Shown in pieces: positions 14,310-21,201 of a stretch of 21,201 nt of DNA; the first letter of the stretch is position 1; every line of letters starts with the position of its first letter. The translations under genes and the position numbers were made by a program. This stretch comes from Bradyrhizobiaceae bacterium (lineage in GTDB: Bacteria > Pseudomonadota > Alphaproteobacteria > Rhizobiales > Hyphomicrobiaceae), in assembly GCA_947475855.1 (NCBI GenBank), contig CANJPN010000029.1:1-21201 (forward strand). Direction: 5' to 3'. The notes under the pieces were generated by a model. It ran no database searches, had not been told where the DNA came from, and worked only from the letters and a program-made list of their open reading frames with translations.

Positions 14310-15353
14310 CTACTTCCCTCCGCTCGCTGCCGCCAACGCAGCTTTCACCTTTGCGACAAGCTCCTTCGGCGTTTCGATGTGACGCTTCACGTCACGCTGA
14401 ATATCCACGCCCGGAATCGGATTGATATCCATTCCCTTGGACTTGGCATCATCAATGTAGGCCTTCGAGTTGACTGTCGTATCGAATGCCTTCCGAAGCG
14501 CTGCAACGCGATCTTCTGGTACGCCTGCCGGCGCGGTAATGGCGCGGCCGAGGCTGTTGCTGAGTGTCAGGAACTCCAGCGTAGCCCGCTCATCGGCGGT
14601 GTTACCCAGCTCCACGATCGCCGGCGTATCCGGCAGTTCTCGCGTACGCTGCGACGTAACCTGCGTAATGAAGCGCAGCTTCTTGTCCGCAAGCCAGTCC
14701 GGTTTCAAACCTGCGATACTTCCATAGACTGTCGACACACCGTGAATTTCCCCGCGCTCGATCGCGAGAAAAATGTCCCCCATTCCCTTGAAGCCCGAGA
14801 TGATCTTGAACTTCGTGGCCAGCACATTGTTGATCACCGTCGGAAATATCATCGTCTCAGCGCCCGCTCCCGTGCTGCCGAGCATCAATTCCATCTTCCG
14901 CGCATCCGCGAACGTCGTGCCCGGAGAACCGTGCCACACCATGATGACACCCGGCGCGTCGACCATGCTGCCGATCCAATTGAACTTGCCCGCGTCGTAC
15001 TTCACGTTCGTCGGCTCGAGCATCTGCGTCATCGCAACGAGCTTCAACGGAACGAGCAGCGCGGTCCCGTTCTTCGGCGCAATGTTGGCGATGTAGTTGG
15101 CAGCCAGAATGCCTCCGCCACCCGGCATGTTGTTCACGATCAAATTAGGCTGGCCGGGAATGTGCTGCGCCATATATTGCGCAAGCACGCGCGCATAAAG
15201 GTCGTACGCGCCTGGGCCGACCGCGACGTAGATTGTCACCGTCTTGCCGCGAAAGAAATCTGCAGGGTCTTCCGCCCGCGCGAATGAACCAACGGCAGAG
15301 AGCAGAAAGCCGGCTAACGTCGCCGCCACCGCCAGCATAGATCTGATAGGCAC
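14310..15353 (-). CDS. Bug/TctC-family periplasmic substrate-binding protein
   Basis: This 347-aa Bug (TctC-type) binding protein has an N-terminal signal peptide, with a hydrophobic core at residues 5-22 and probable cleavage after Ala-Arg-Ala near residue 27. The mature part has the family blocks Lys-Thr-Val-Thr-Ile-Tyr-Val, Tyr-Ala-Arg-Val-Leu-Ala, Val-x-Asn-Met-Pro-Gly-Gly-Gly-Gly, and Gly-Ser-Thr-Gly-Ala-Gly. I prefer the GTG at 15351-15353 because GGAG lies 6 bases upstream and the signal peptide then starts the protein; a longer frame from ATG 15410 adds 19 residues. No TctA/TctB permease is nearby, as is usual for orphan Bug proteins. It lies ~100 bases downstream of the PQQ dehydrogenase on the same strand and may be co-transcribed. 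The ligand is unknown, probably a carboxylate. Confidence 0.87.
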   Translation of the reverse strand: MPIRSMLAVAATLAGFLLSAVGSFARAEDPADFFRGKTVTIYVAVGPGAYDLYARVLAQYMAQHIPGQPNLIVNNMPGGGGILAANYIANIAPKNGTALLVPLKLVAMTQMLEPTNVKYDAGKFNWIGSMVDAPGVIMVWHGSPGTTFADARKMELMLGSTGAGAETMIFPTVINNVLATKFKIISGFKGMGDIFLAIERGEIHGVSTVYGSIAGLKPDWLADKKLRFITQVTSQRTRELPDTPAIVELGNTADERATLEFLTLSNSLGRAITAPAGVPEDRVAALRKAFDTTVNSKAYIDDAKSKGMDINPIPGVDIQRDVKRHIETPKELVAKVKAALAAASGGK

Positions 15354-15454
15354 AGGACACTCCGTCGTTGCATCTAGAGTATTGTTCGCGTCGACGATCA
15401 TTCCCGGCACTGTTCATGCGCTACATTTGCGCAATCGACGTTACCGATGCCGGC

Positions 15455-17224
15455 CTACCCTCGCCGCTGCGGCAACGCGAACACATAGATCGCATTGTGC
15501 CCACGCACCGTCGGCGTCTTGGTCAGGCCGATCGGCCCCGCCGTTCCAGATTGGCCATCGCCGGTGAGGATCGCCACGTACTGCCGCCCGTTCACGGCAT
15601 AAGTGATCGTGCTGGTTTGCACGATGCCACCTACGATCGTCTGCCAGAGCACCTTGCCGCTCACCGCATCAAGCGCACGCACTCGCCGGTTCATGTCCCC
15701 CCAGAACAGCAGGTTTCCGGCCGTGACCAGTGCCGAACCGTTTCCAGGCTCAGCTTGGGAGTGGATGACCTCGATCTTACCGGTCGACAGGTTGACCTTG
15801 GCGATGTTGGAGAACTTCGCCATGTCCGCTCCGGGCCGAGCAGCACTTCTCCGCGGTCCCCATCCCTGCGGGTTCTTCATGTTCGCGGTCATGTCGAGGC
15901 ATTGATCGTGGAACGGAATATACAGTGACTTCAGCCCCGGATGATAAGACGTGGACCACCAGCTCCGTGTGTTGTGGAAGCAGACGAGACTGCGATCGCC
16001 GTCTTTTTTGAACACCTTGTCCCAATTGAGATGAACCTTGCCGGTATCGACATCGATCTTCGAGATGTGGCTGTCAGGTGAATCGCTCGGAAACGGGGTG
16101 GCCCAGAGGAATTCACCAGACTGCCGATCGAGCGCCCAGATGCCGCCGGCCTCACCGACCGCGATCACCATATCGCGTTCCTGGCCGCGGGGAATCTTGG
16201 GATTGACCCACTTCACCGACCTCACGTCAGGCTCGAACTTCGTGCGGATCAGCGTACGCTCGTGGATGTGATCCGCATCCCAATCATCGCCCGGGAGGTG
16301 CTGATAGTACCACACGAGCTTACCCGTCTCGATATCGAGCGCGACGGTCGAGTTGGAATAGAGATCTGATGGCGCGGCACGGCCCGTACCTTCGGCTGAA
16401 CCATGCCGCATCAATCGCGTGTACGGCTTTGGATTGGCGATTGCCCAGTAGGTAACCTTGCGCACCGGATCGTACGAGCCCGGCAACCCCCAGGAACTCG
16501 CAATCCGCTTCTCGTCGGCGACCTCCCCCCAAGTCTCGCCATTGGGCTCGCCCTTCGCAGGCGTTGTGTAGAACTTCCATACCTCCTTGCCGGACTTTGC
16601 ATCGTGCGCCGAGATGAAACACCCCACGCGCGCCTCGCACGTCCGGTTGGTGATCACCTTGCCTTCGGCGACGACAATCCCCCCCGTCGATTGGGTTTGA
16701 TCCTTGTAGTCCTGCGTCTTGGTTTCCCACTTGAGCTTGCCCGTCGCTGCATCGAGCGCGACCAGGAAGCCGTCGTGAGACATGTAGTAGATCATGTCTT
16801 CGAAGATCGCGATGTTCTTGGTCCGCGATGCGTTCGGCCCGCCGATGAAGTCGGTCATTTCCCGCGGGTAATTGCGATTGTACGTCCACAACACGTCACC
16901 GGTCGTGGCATTGAATGCCATGACACTACCGCCGGGCGCCCCGAGATACATCACGCCGCGCCACACCAGCGGAGTCGCCTCGTTCGTACCCGCCGGCAGC
17001 CCGCGCACCCACTCCGTCCGCAATTGCGAGACGTTGCCTCGATCGATGTCTTTGAGCGGACTGTAGCGTTGTTCGTCATACGTCCGATTGATCATCAGCC
17101 AATCGGCCGGATCGGGCTTCGTCAATGCTTCGCTTGTGACGGGTTTGAAATCCGCGACCTGCGCGATCACGCTCGTTGCAAAGGCGCACATAGCAGCAAA
17201 GGCGACAGAACTGGATCGCAGCAT
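15455..17224 (-). CDS. Type I PQQ-dependent alcohol dehydrogenase, lanthanide-type signature
   Basis: This 589-aa periplasmic quinoprotein has a Sec signal (residues 1-21, cut before Gln22) and an eight-blade propeller with repeated Ala-x-Asp-Ala-x-Thr-Gly-Lys-x-x-Trp motifs (near 157-166, 207-216, 519-527). By alignment to methanol dehydrogenase from memory, the metal/PQQ ligands are Glu197, Asn264 and the catalytic Asp316. Asp318, two residues later (DWDAD, 314-318), matches the extra lanthanide ligand of XoxF and ExaF/PedH. The vicinal Cys pair of methanol dehydrogenases is missing; Cys196 and Cys202 flank Glu197 instead. No cytochrome domain is fused and no cytochrome c gene is adjacent. 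GGGAGG before ATG 17224 supports the start. The substrate is unknown; an alcohol or aldehyde is likely. Confidence 0.88.
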   Translation of the reverse strand: MLRSSSVAFAAMCAFATSVIAQVADFKPVTSEALTKPDPADWLMINRTYDEQRYSPLKDIDRGNVSQLRTEWVRGLPAGTNEATPLVWRGVMYLGAPGGSVMAFNATTGDVLWTYNRNYPREMTDFIGGPNASRTKNIAIFEDMIYYMSHDGFLVALDAATGKLKWETKTQDYKDQTQSTGGIVVAEGKVITNRTCEARVGCFISAHDAKSGKEVWKFYTTPAKGEPNGETWGEVADEKRIASSWGLPGSYDPVRKVTYWAIANPKPYTRLMRHGSAEGTGRAAPSDLYSNSTVALDIETGKLVWYYQHLPGDDWDADHIHERTLIRTKFEPDVRSVKWVNPKIPRGQERDMVIAVGEAGGIWALDRQSGEFLWATPFPSDSPDSHISKIDVDTGKVHLNWDKVFKKDGDRSLVCFHNTRSWWSTSYHPGLKSLYIPFHDQCLDMTANMKNPQGWGPRRSAARPGADMAKFSNIAKVNLSTGKIEVIHSQAEPGNGSALVTAGNLLFWGDMNRRVRALDAVSGKVLWQTIVGGIVQTSTITYAVNGRQYVAILTGDGQSGTAGPIGLTKTPTVRGHNAIYVFALPQRRG

Positions 17225-17270
17225 CGAATCCTCCCGAACCGCGCGACCTGATTGTCTTCCCCGGCGGCAG

Positions 17271-17314
17271 CACGTTTCACGTGTTGTCGGCGCACGGTTC
17301 TGAAACGTCGTTTC
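17271..17314. promoter_or_regulatory. Pair of short palindromes upstream of the PQQ dehydrogenase
   Basis: Two perfect palindromes of the same design, 5 bp arms with a 3-nt spacer, lie 47-90 bases upstream of the PQQ dehydrogenase start: CACGT-TTC-ACGTG at 17271-17283 and GAAAC-GTC-GTTTC at 17302-17314. They may be operator half-sites of a dimeric regulator. No regulator gene is adjacent, so this is only a candidate. Confidence 0.3.
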
Positions 17315-17390
17315 GATCGCGTCATAGCGATGCTAGGCGGAGCTACCCTTCATGCGCAAGTGCGACTTTGCAGTGCTTGGCTACAAAGGA

Positions 17391-18194
17391 TCACTCCTCT
17401 GCAGCTTCAGGGCTTGCATCGATCAGCCGCCCGATCAGCACGCAGCCGATCTCGACTGTGCCGCCCTCGACGATCTCACCCACCACGATTTCGGGGTCGG
17501 CTACGATATCGAACGTCGAAACCAGGCTCTCCACAAGCATCCAGTCGAACCCCACCCCTGTAACCTCGTTGACATACCGCCGGTACTCGCTGACGCGCCC
17601 AGTGATGAGCGCCGTCGATGCCGCCGTATCCGGTTCCCCACTTTCGCTAGTCTCTCCGAATTGTCCGACCGGAATGAACGCCCGCGGTGCCATTGCGATG
17701 TCTCCCAGCGGACCAGCCTTGTCGGCAGCATAAGCTGTCTCGTCGGCAAACGCCCTCACCTGCCGTGCGAAGCCGGTAATTCTCGCTTGCGCTAGAAACG
17801 GCAACTCACGAGCACCGTGCACGGCAAAGTCTACCGCGTCGAAAGTCATGGGATAGCCATCGTTGCTGCCGTCCGGATCTCTGGTCTGGGCAGTCATTGC
17901 GCCTTCGAAATCGTTATCGTCAGGCCGGTGAACTCGTTCGGTCACCTCGACGTCGATCGTGCTCACTCCCTCATAGAAAGGCGTCAGACCTGCAATGTCT
18001 TGAGCTGCGTCTTCTGTGCCCAGAAACGGCAAATGAAACCAGATCTCCGCCCCCGTGCGCGATCGCCAAACCGAATAGTCGCCCGCGTCGCAACCGATCC
18101 GCTCGATCGCCCCCGCCGCAAGCTTGATCATTGCCCTCTGGAAATCCTCGGCATTCTCGAATGAAAAACCGATGCAGGAAAGATTGCTCGCCAT
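17391..18194 (-). CDS. Unrecognised 267-aa protein
   Basis: I do not recognise this protein. The ATG at 18192-18194 has AGGAG 7 bases upstream, whereas the longer frame to 18248 lacks a ribosome site. The product is acidic and soluble, with no signal peptide or membrane helix. It shows Ser-Phe-Glu-Asn-Ala-Glu-Asp-Phe near residue 11, Cys-Asp-Ala-Gly-Asp-Tyr-Ser-Val-Trp-Arg-Ser near 35-45, and a long C-terminal region rich in Val, Glu and Gly. The alternating beta-like pattern and its length suggest a compact beta-rich domain pair. It lies 166 bases upstream of the PQQ dehydrogenase on the same strand and may share its regulation. The composition matches the rest of the genome, so nothing suggests recent transfer. 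Confidence 0.75.
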   Translation of the reverse strand: MASNLSCIGFSFENAEDFQRAMIKLAAGAIERIGCDAGDYSVWRSRTGAEIWFHLPFLGTEDAAQDIAGLTPFYEGVSTIDVEVTERVHRPDDNDFEGAMTAQTRDPDGSNDGYPMTFDAVDFAVHGARELPFLAQARITGFARQVRAFADETAYAADKAGPLGDIAMAPRAFIPVGQFGETSESGEPDTAASTALITGRVSEYRRYVNEVTGVGFDWMLVESLVSTFDIVADPEIVVGEIVEGGTVEIGCVLIGRLIDASPEAAEE

Positions 18195-18586
18195 GCCTGC
18201 GCTCCTCGAAAGCCGCCGCGGCTGAACTGCAACCCGGGTCTGCAACATCAGCCCAACCGCATGACAAATCCTGCAGGATACGGGCCCCGCATAATACTAC
18301 GCCGTTTTGATCGCCGGACGCAGCCCCCATCCGGAGCGATCGCTTCCAACGGCCCATGGCCGCCGACGCACCCCACCGAGCCCGGCCCACGCGACGGCAG
18401 GCGCTAACGAACGGGCCTGAGGCCCCACGCCACCGCACATAGACCGAACCGCCACAGCGGTCGTTGCAGAAAAAGCTCGTTCAATTCGGCACGTTAAGTG
18501 AGTTTGCCAAAATCATTTATAAAACGTTAACGAACAGCTTAAGATGCAGCGCAGTACTCCCGGCAATTTGCATTGGTTCCAGCGTC
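18195..18586. other. 392-bp divergent intergenic region
   Basis: No convincing gene is present. The left two-thirds is GC-rich and featureless. The right third (about 18480-18540) is AT-rich and probably carries the promoter of the WecG-like gene: it has ATCATTTATAAAACG near 18511-18525, two copies of ACGTTAA about 33 bases apart (near 18491 and 18524), and the 8-nt palindrome CGTTAACG at 18525-18532. A reading frame from 18464 runs through it into the gene, but its N-terminal 41 codons look non-coding. Confidence 0.45.
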
Positions 18587-19402
18587 ATGACGGATGTTTC
18601 GAGTTTCGGGGCCGCCGTGCCCTCGTCGCGCCAGCCTAGTTCGTCCAACGGACCGCTGATCCAAGCCACCGTCGACGGTTGGCATGTCAACATACCTACG
18701 CTCGACGTCGCCATTTCGAGGGTGACGGATGCAGCGCGTGAGGGCGATGCCTTCACCTGTTTCACGCTCAATCTCGACCATCTGGTCAAGCTGCGTGAGA
18801 ACACCCGCTTCCAGAGCGCCTATCGCGCAGCACGCTTCGTCACCGCGGACGGCGAGCCGATCGCACGCATCGCTCGTCGCAAATGGCCTGCCGTCCGCCG
18901 CACGACAGGCGCGGACATGATGGTACCGCTGTGCGAGGCCGCAGCCGAAAACAATCTGCCGGTCTATCTGTTCGGAACATCGACAGACGTTCTCGAGTCG
19001 ACGATCGCCCGCCTCGCCGAGATCACCGGCGGCCGGCTGCGCATCGCCGGTTTTGAAGCCCCTCCCTACGGCTTTGATCCCGAAAGCCCGGCGGCCGAAG
19101 AATGCATGGATCGCATCGCAGCTTCGGGCGCACGCCTCTGCCTCGTGCTTCTAGGCGCGCCCAAACAGGAGATTTTCGCCGCCCGCGCCGTCGAGCGCGG
19201 CGTGAAGTGCGGCTTCATCTGCCTGGGTGCATCTGCTGATTTCGTTGCGGGCCACCAGATCCGCGCCCCCCGCGCGCTACAGACTGCCGGCCTTGAGTGG
19301 GCATGGCGGCTTGCCAGCAATCCGCGCCGCCTCGGCGTCCGCTACGCGCGTTGCGCCATGCTTCTCGCAAGCATCGAAATGAATGAGCGCAAATCCGGCT
19401 GA
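18587..19402 (+). CDS. WecG/TagA/CpsF-family glycosyltransferase
   Basis: This 271-aa GT26-family enzyme (WecG/TagA/CpsF) adds a sugar, typically N-acetylmannosaminuronate or ManNAc, to an undecaprenyl-linked acceptor on the inner face of the membrane. Motifs are Thr60-x-Asn62-x-Asp64, Ala-Asp88-Gly, Gly108-Ala-Asp110, GAPKQE at 190-195, Gly214-Ala-Ser-Ala-Asp-Phe, Arg-Ala-Pro-Arg-Ala near 226-230 and Glu237-Trp-Ala-Trp-Arg-Leu with the following Pro-Arg-Arg. The first ~25 residues are low-complexity Ser-rich and not part of the fold. The start at ATG 18587 is chosen because the upstream extension is AT-rich promoter-like DNA, although the ribosome site is weak. It converges with a sugar-phosphate transferase gene, so this is an exopolysaccharide or capsule locus. 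Confidence 0.9.
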   Translation: MTDVSSFGAAVPSSRQPSSSNGPLIQATVDGWHVNIPTLDVAISRVTDAAREGDAFTCFTLNLDHLVKLRENTRFQSAYRAARFVTADGEPIARIARRKWPAVRRTTGADMMVPLCEAAAENNLPVYLFGTSTDVLESTIARLAEITGGRLRIAGFEAPPYGFDPESPAAEECMDRIAASGARLCLVLLGAPKQEIFAARAVERGVKCGFICLGASADFVAGHQIRAPRALQTAGLEWAWRLASNPRRLGVRYARCAMLLASIEMNERKSG

Positions 19403-19421
19403 TAGCGTGCCACAGGCTTGA

Positions 19422-19457
19422 ACGCTTTGCGCTTGGGAAGCTAAGAGCACAAAGCGT
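19422..19457. terminator. Candidate bidirectional terminator between convergent genes
   Basis: The outer arms ACGCTTTG (19422-19429) and CAAAGCGT (19450-19457) enclose a small inner hairpin, GCTT-GGG-AAGC (19431-19441). The structure lies between the stops of the WecG-like gene and the convergent sugar phosphotransferase. It has no T-run, so its strength as an intrinsic terminator is doubtful. Confidence 0.4.
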
Positions 19458-19496
19458 CAAATGCGGATCAGCCTGCGTCACGACGTGCGCTAACGA

Positions 19497-20954
19497 TCAA
19501 TGCGCGTTCTTGTAGGCTCCTGGCGAGCAAACCGTCATCAGCATGATATAGAAATCGAGCCCGACACTCCATCTGTCGATGTATTCGATGTCGTGCACGA
19601 CGCGCGCCAGCATCGCGCTGTCGTCTTCCGTCGCGCCGCGGAACCCGTTTACCTGCGCCCATCCTGTGATCCCGGGCTTGACGTTGAGGCGGCGGCTGTA
19701 GCGGGCGATCACCTGCTCATAGTGCATGTCATGCGCAACCGCGTGGGGACGCGGTCCGACGAGCGACAACTCCCCAAGCAGAACATTGATGAGTTGCGGT
19801 AACTCGTCGATGTTATAGCGACGCATCAAGCGACCGAGCCTCGTGACACGGGTGTCATCCTTCTTAGCCTGAACGATGACGTCGCCGTCGTCGAGCGTGG
19901 TCATCGTACGGAACTTCCAGATCCTGAATTCCTTCAGGTTGTAGCCGCGGCGTCGCTGCAGGAAGAACACCGGCCCCGAACTGTCGAGCTTGATCGCGAT
20001 AGCCACCGCTACGAACAACGGCGCCAGACAGACGAGCGCAAATGCGCTGGCGACGATATCGATGAACCGCTTCAACATCGACTGGAACATGCTCAACGGC
20101 TCACTACGCAACACGAGCGTTCTGGCTGAGCCGAGCTTGACGACCCGCATACTCGGAAAATGCTCGATCGCTCCGATCTGGCCGAGATGTACCGCGACAG
20201 GCAAGTCGAGAAACAGATGGGCGATCTTCATCGCAAGATCGCTGCGCGACCAATCCGACAGGATGACGACATCGCTGACGCCCTCGCGGCGGGCCGCACT
20301 CAGGACACCGTCGAGATGGCCAGTGAGAATAGCCCCCTCAGCCGTTTCCGCCCACGCCCCGTCCGGCAGACACGCCGCGGAAACGATCTCGAGATCTCCC
20401 ACTGACGGAGCTTGTTCTTTTCGGAACCGCTCGATTTCCGCAGCCGTGCCGATTACTGCGAGCCGGCGAACTGCAACAGAGATCCCGCGGCTCTCCGCAA
20501 GGCTCATCAGATGCCGCGCGATCACCTCTACGGATAGCGTACCACCGAGACCGACGACGAAGAACATCAACAGCCAGCCACGCGAAAGCTGATCGCCCGT
20601 CTTGGTCAACAGCGCGATCAGAGCGATCCACATGAATGCATACGCCCATGCATTCGCCATCCGCCCGATGCTGCGGCGCCCGGCGTGATCATGCTCCATC
20701 ATGTAATGGGAATGCATGACCAGCGGCATCTCGAACAAGGCCGCGACGAGGAGCCCAAAGCCGACGAACTGCATCAGAGAGCCGATGTCGGCGTATGTCG
20801 CGAGGTGGTAGATGACACCGGTAGCGACGGACAACAGTACGATAATCAGCGTCTCTATCGACAGCCCGAGGATGAACATCTCGCGCCGGCCGATCGCACG
20901 ACGAGCAGCTTGCGGCACAACCTGCCCAAACTCAGGTGAAACACCATCTAACAC
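19497..20954 (-). CDS. Undecaprenyl-phosphate sugar phosphotransferase (WcaJ/GumD-like)
   Basis: This 485-aa polyprenyl glycosylphosphotransferase starts exopolysaccharide repeat-unit synthesis by moving a hexose-1-phosphate onto undecaprenyl phosphate. It has four N-terminal membrane helices (about residues 28-150), a central nucleotide-binding-like domain (about 163-285) and a C-terminal bacterial sugar transferase domain. The latter begins with Lys-Arg-Phe-Ile-Asp-Ile (295-300), has a re-entrant membrane segment, then Lys-Phe-Arg-Thr-Met (347-351), catalytic Asp383-Glu384-Leu-Pro-Gln, Leu-Val-Gly-Pro-Arg-Pro (398-403) and Lys-Pro-Gly-Ile-Thr-Gly-Trp (426-432). The start is a GTG at 20952-20954 with GGGGT upstream. 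It is the initiating enzyme for the polymer to which the neighbouring WecG-like enzyme may add a sugar. Confidence 0.92.
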   Translation of the reverse strand: MLDGVSPEFGQVVPQAARRAIGRREMFILGLSIETLIIVLLSVATGVIYHLATYADIGSLMQFVGFGLLVAALFEMPLVMHSHYMMEHDHAGRRSIGRMANAWAYAFMWIALIALLTKTGDQLSRGWLLMFFVVGLGGTLSVEVIARHLMSLAESRGISVAVRRLAVIGTAAEIERFRKEQAPSVGDLEIVSAACLPDGAWAETAEGAILTGHLDGVLSAARREGVSDVVILSDWSRSDLAMKIAHLFLDLPVAVHLGQIGAIEHFPSMRVVKLGSARTLVLRSEPLSMFQSMLKRFIDIVASAFALVCLAPLFVAVAIAIKLDSSGPVFFLQRRRGYNLKEFRIWKFRTMTTLDDGDVIVQAKKDDTRVTRLGRLMRRYNIDELPQLINVLLGELSLVGPRPHAVAHDMHYEQVIARYSRRLNVKPGITGWAQVNGFRGATEDDSAMLARVVHDIEYIDRWSVGLDFYIMLMTVCSPGAYKNAH

Positions 20955-21056
20955 AACATCACCCCATCAAGCCGTTGGACCAAGCCGACTTAGAGCTGCC
21001 CGATTGCGACCTCCCGCAAACGAACTTCTTGGGTCCTCACCGGTAATTCACTTAAT

Positions 21057-21201
21057 GGCTCTGTTCCGCCAGAATGTTGTGCGACCTTGCTGACCAGTGA
21101 TTTGGCGGCAGGATGGACACGATGAAAGCGCAGGATTTCCGGGCACTTGTCGAGCGGTTGGGCGACCTCAGCGAGGTTCAACGCGAGGCGCTGGTCGAGG
21201 C
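21057..21201 (+). mobile_element. Left end of an IS1595-family insertion sequence, cut by the window
   Basis: A terminal-repeat-like sequence, GGCTCTGTTCCGCCAGAATG, starts at about 21057 and is followed by a 45-base leader and the start of an IS1595-type transposase. The right end lies outside the window, so the inverted repeat and target duplication cannot be checked. The element inserted about 100 bases upstream of the sugar phosphotransferase gene, in its presumed promoter region. Confidence 0.75.
21122..21201 (+). CDS. IS1595-family transposase, N-terminal fragment
   Basis: Only the first 26 codons are in the window. They read Met-Lys-Ala-Gln-Asp-Phe-Arg-Ala-Leu-Val-Glu, then Leu-Gly-Asp-Leu-Ser-Glu-Val-Gln-Arg-Glu-Ala-Leu, the typical N-terminal helix of IS1595-family (ISXO2-like DDE) transposases that precedes a zinc-ribbon. 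ATG 21122 follows an AGGA at a workable distance; ATG 21113 is also in frame but too close to it. The catalytic domain lies to the right of the window, so whether the gene is intact is unknown. Confidence 0.78.
   Translation, partial: MKAQDFRALVERLGDLSEVQREALVE

Noticed and set aside
15455..17224. Calling the PQQ enzyme XoxF methanol dehydrogenase
   Set aside because: The Asp-x-Asp signature fits, but the vicinal Cys pair is absent and no xoxG or xoxJ is adjacent.

Overview
The window looks like a chromosomal segment of a GC-rich alphaproteobacterium. Gene content (an sHdr/LbpA sulfur-oxidation locus, SoeABC, a PQQ dehydrogenase) best fits a Hyphomicrobium/Filomicrobium-like Rhizobiales member, but this is an inference from gene content, not a phylogenetic result. 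Most genes sit near 60-63% GC. The first ~430 bases are visibly poorer (about 49% by hand count over 61-360).

Region 1 (1-4.8 kb, + strand) holds the 3' part of a sulfur-oxidizing heterodisulfide-reductase-like (sHdr) operon. In order it has an unrecognised partial gene, a conserved hypothetical in the position of the sHdr 'Hyp/H' gene, an HdrC-like ferredoxin subunit, an HdrB-like CCG-domain subunit, an Uma2-type nuclease-fold gene, a 161-aa hypothetical, and the GcvH-like lipoate-binding protein LbpA. A 27-nt imperfect palindrome recurs here: three good copies and one degenerate copy, at or inside gene junctions. I found none in the rest of the window.

Region 2 (4.8-7.0 kb) holds a full-length YeeE/YedE (TsuA-like) thiosulfate/sulfur transporter on the - strand, divergent from a tandem pair of half-size YeeE/YedE modules (PmpA/PmpB type) on the + strand. 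Region 3 (7.2-12.9 kb, + strand) holds the cytoplasmic sulfite dehydrogenase SoeABC followed by a TauE/SafE-type exporter. Region 4 (12.9-14.3 kb) holds tusA (-) divergent from a RimK-like ATP-grasp ligase (+).

Together regions 1-4 read as one pathway. Sulfur is taken up by YeeE and Pmp proteins and passed to TusA as sulfane sulfur. sHdr with LbpA oxidises it to sulfite in the cytoplasm. SoeABC oxidises sulfite to sulfate and feeds quinone, and TauE is a possible relief valve for sulfite or sulfonate. No sox or dsr genes are visible here.

Region 5 (14.3-18.2 kb, - strand) holds an orphan Bug/TctC-type periplasmic binding protein, a type I PQQ alcohol dehydrogenase with the Asp-x-Asp signature of lanthanide-dependent enzymes, and an unrecognised 267-aa protein. 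Region 6 (18.6-21.0 kb) holds exopolysaccharide genes: a WecG/TagA/CpsF glycosyltransferase convergent with an undecaprenyl-phosphate sugar phosphotransferase. The right edge is the left end of an IS1595-family insertion sequence. No tRNA, rRNA or CRISPR array was seen.
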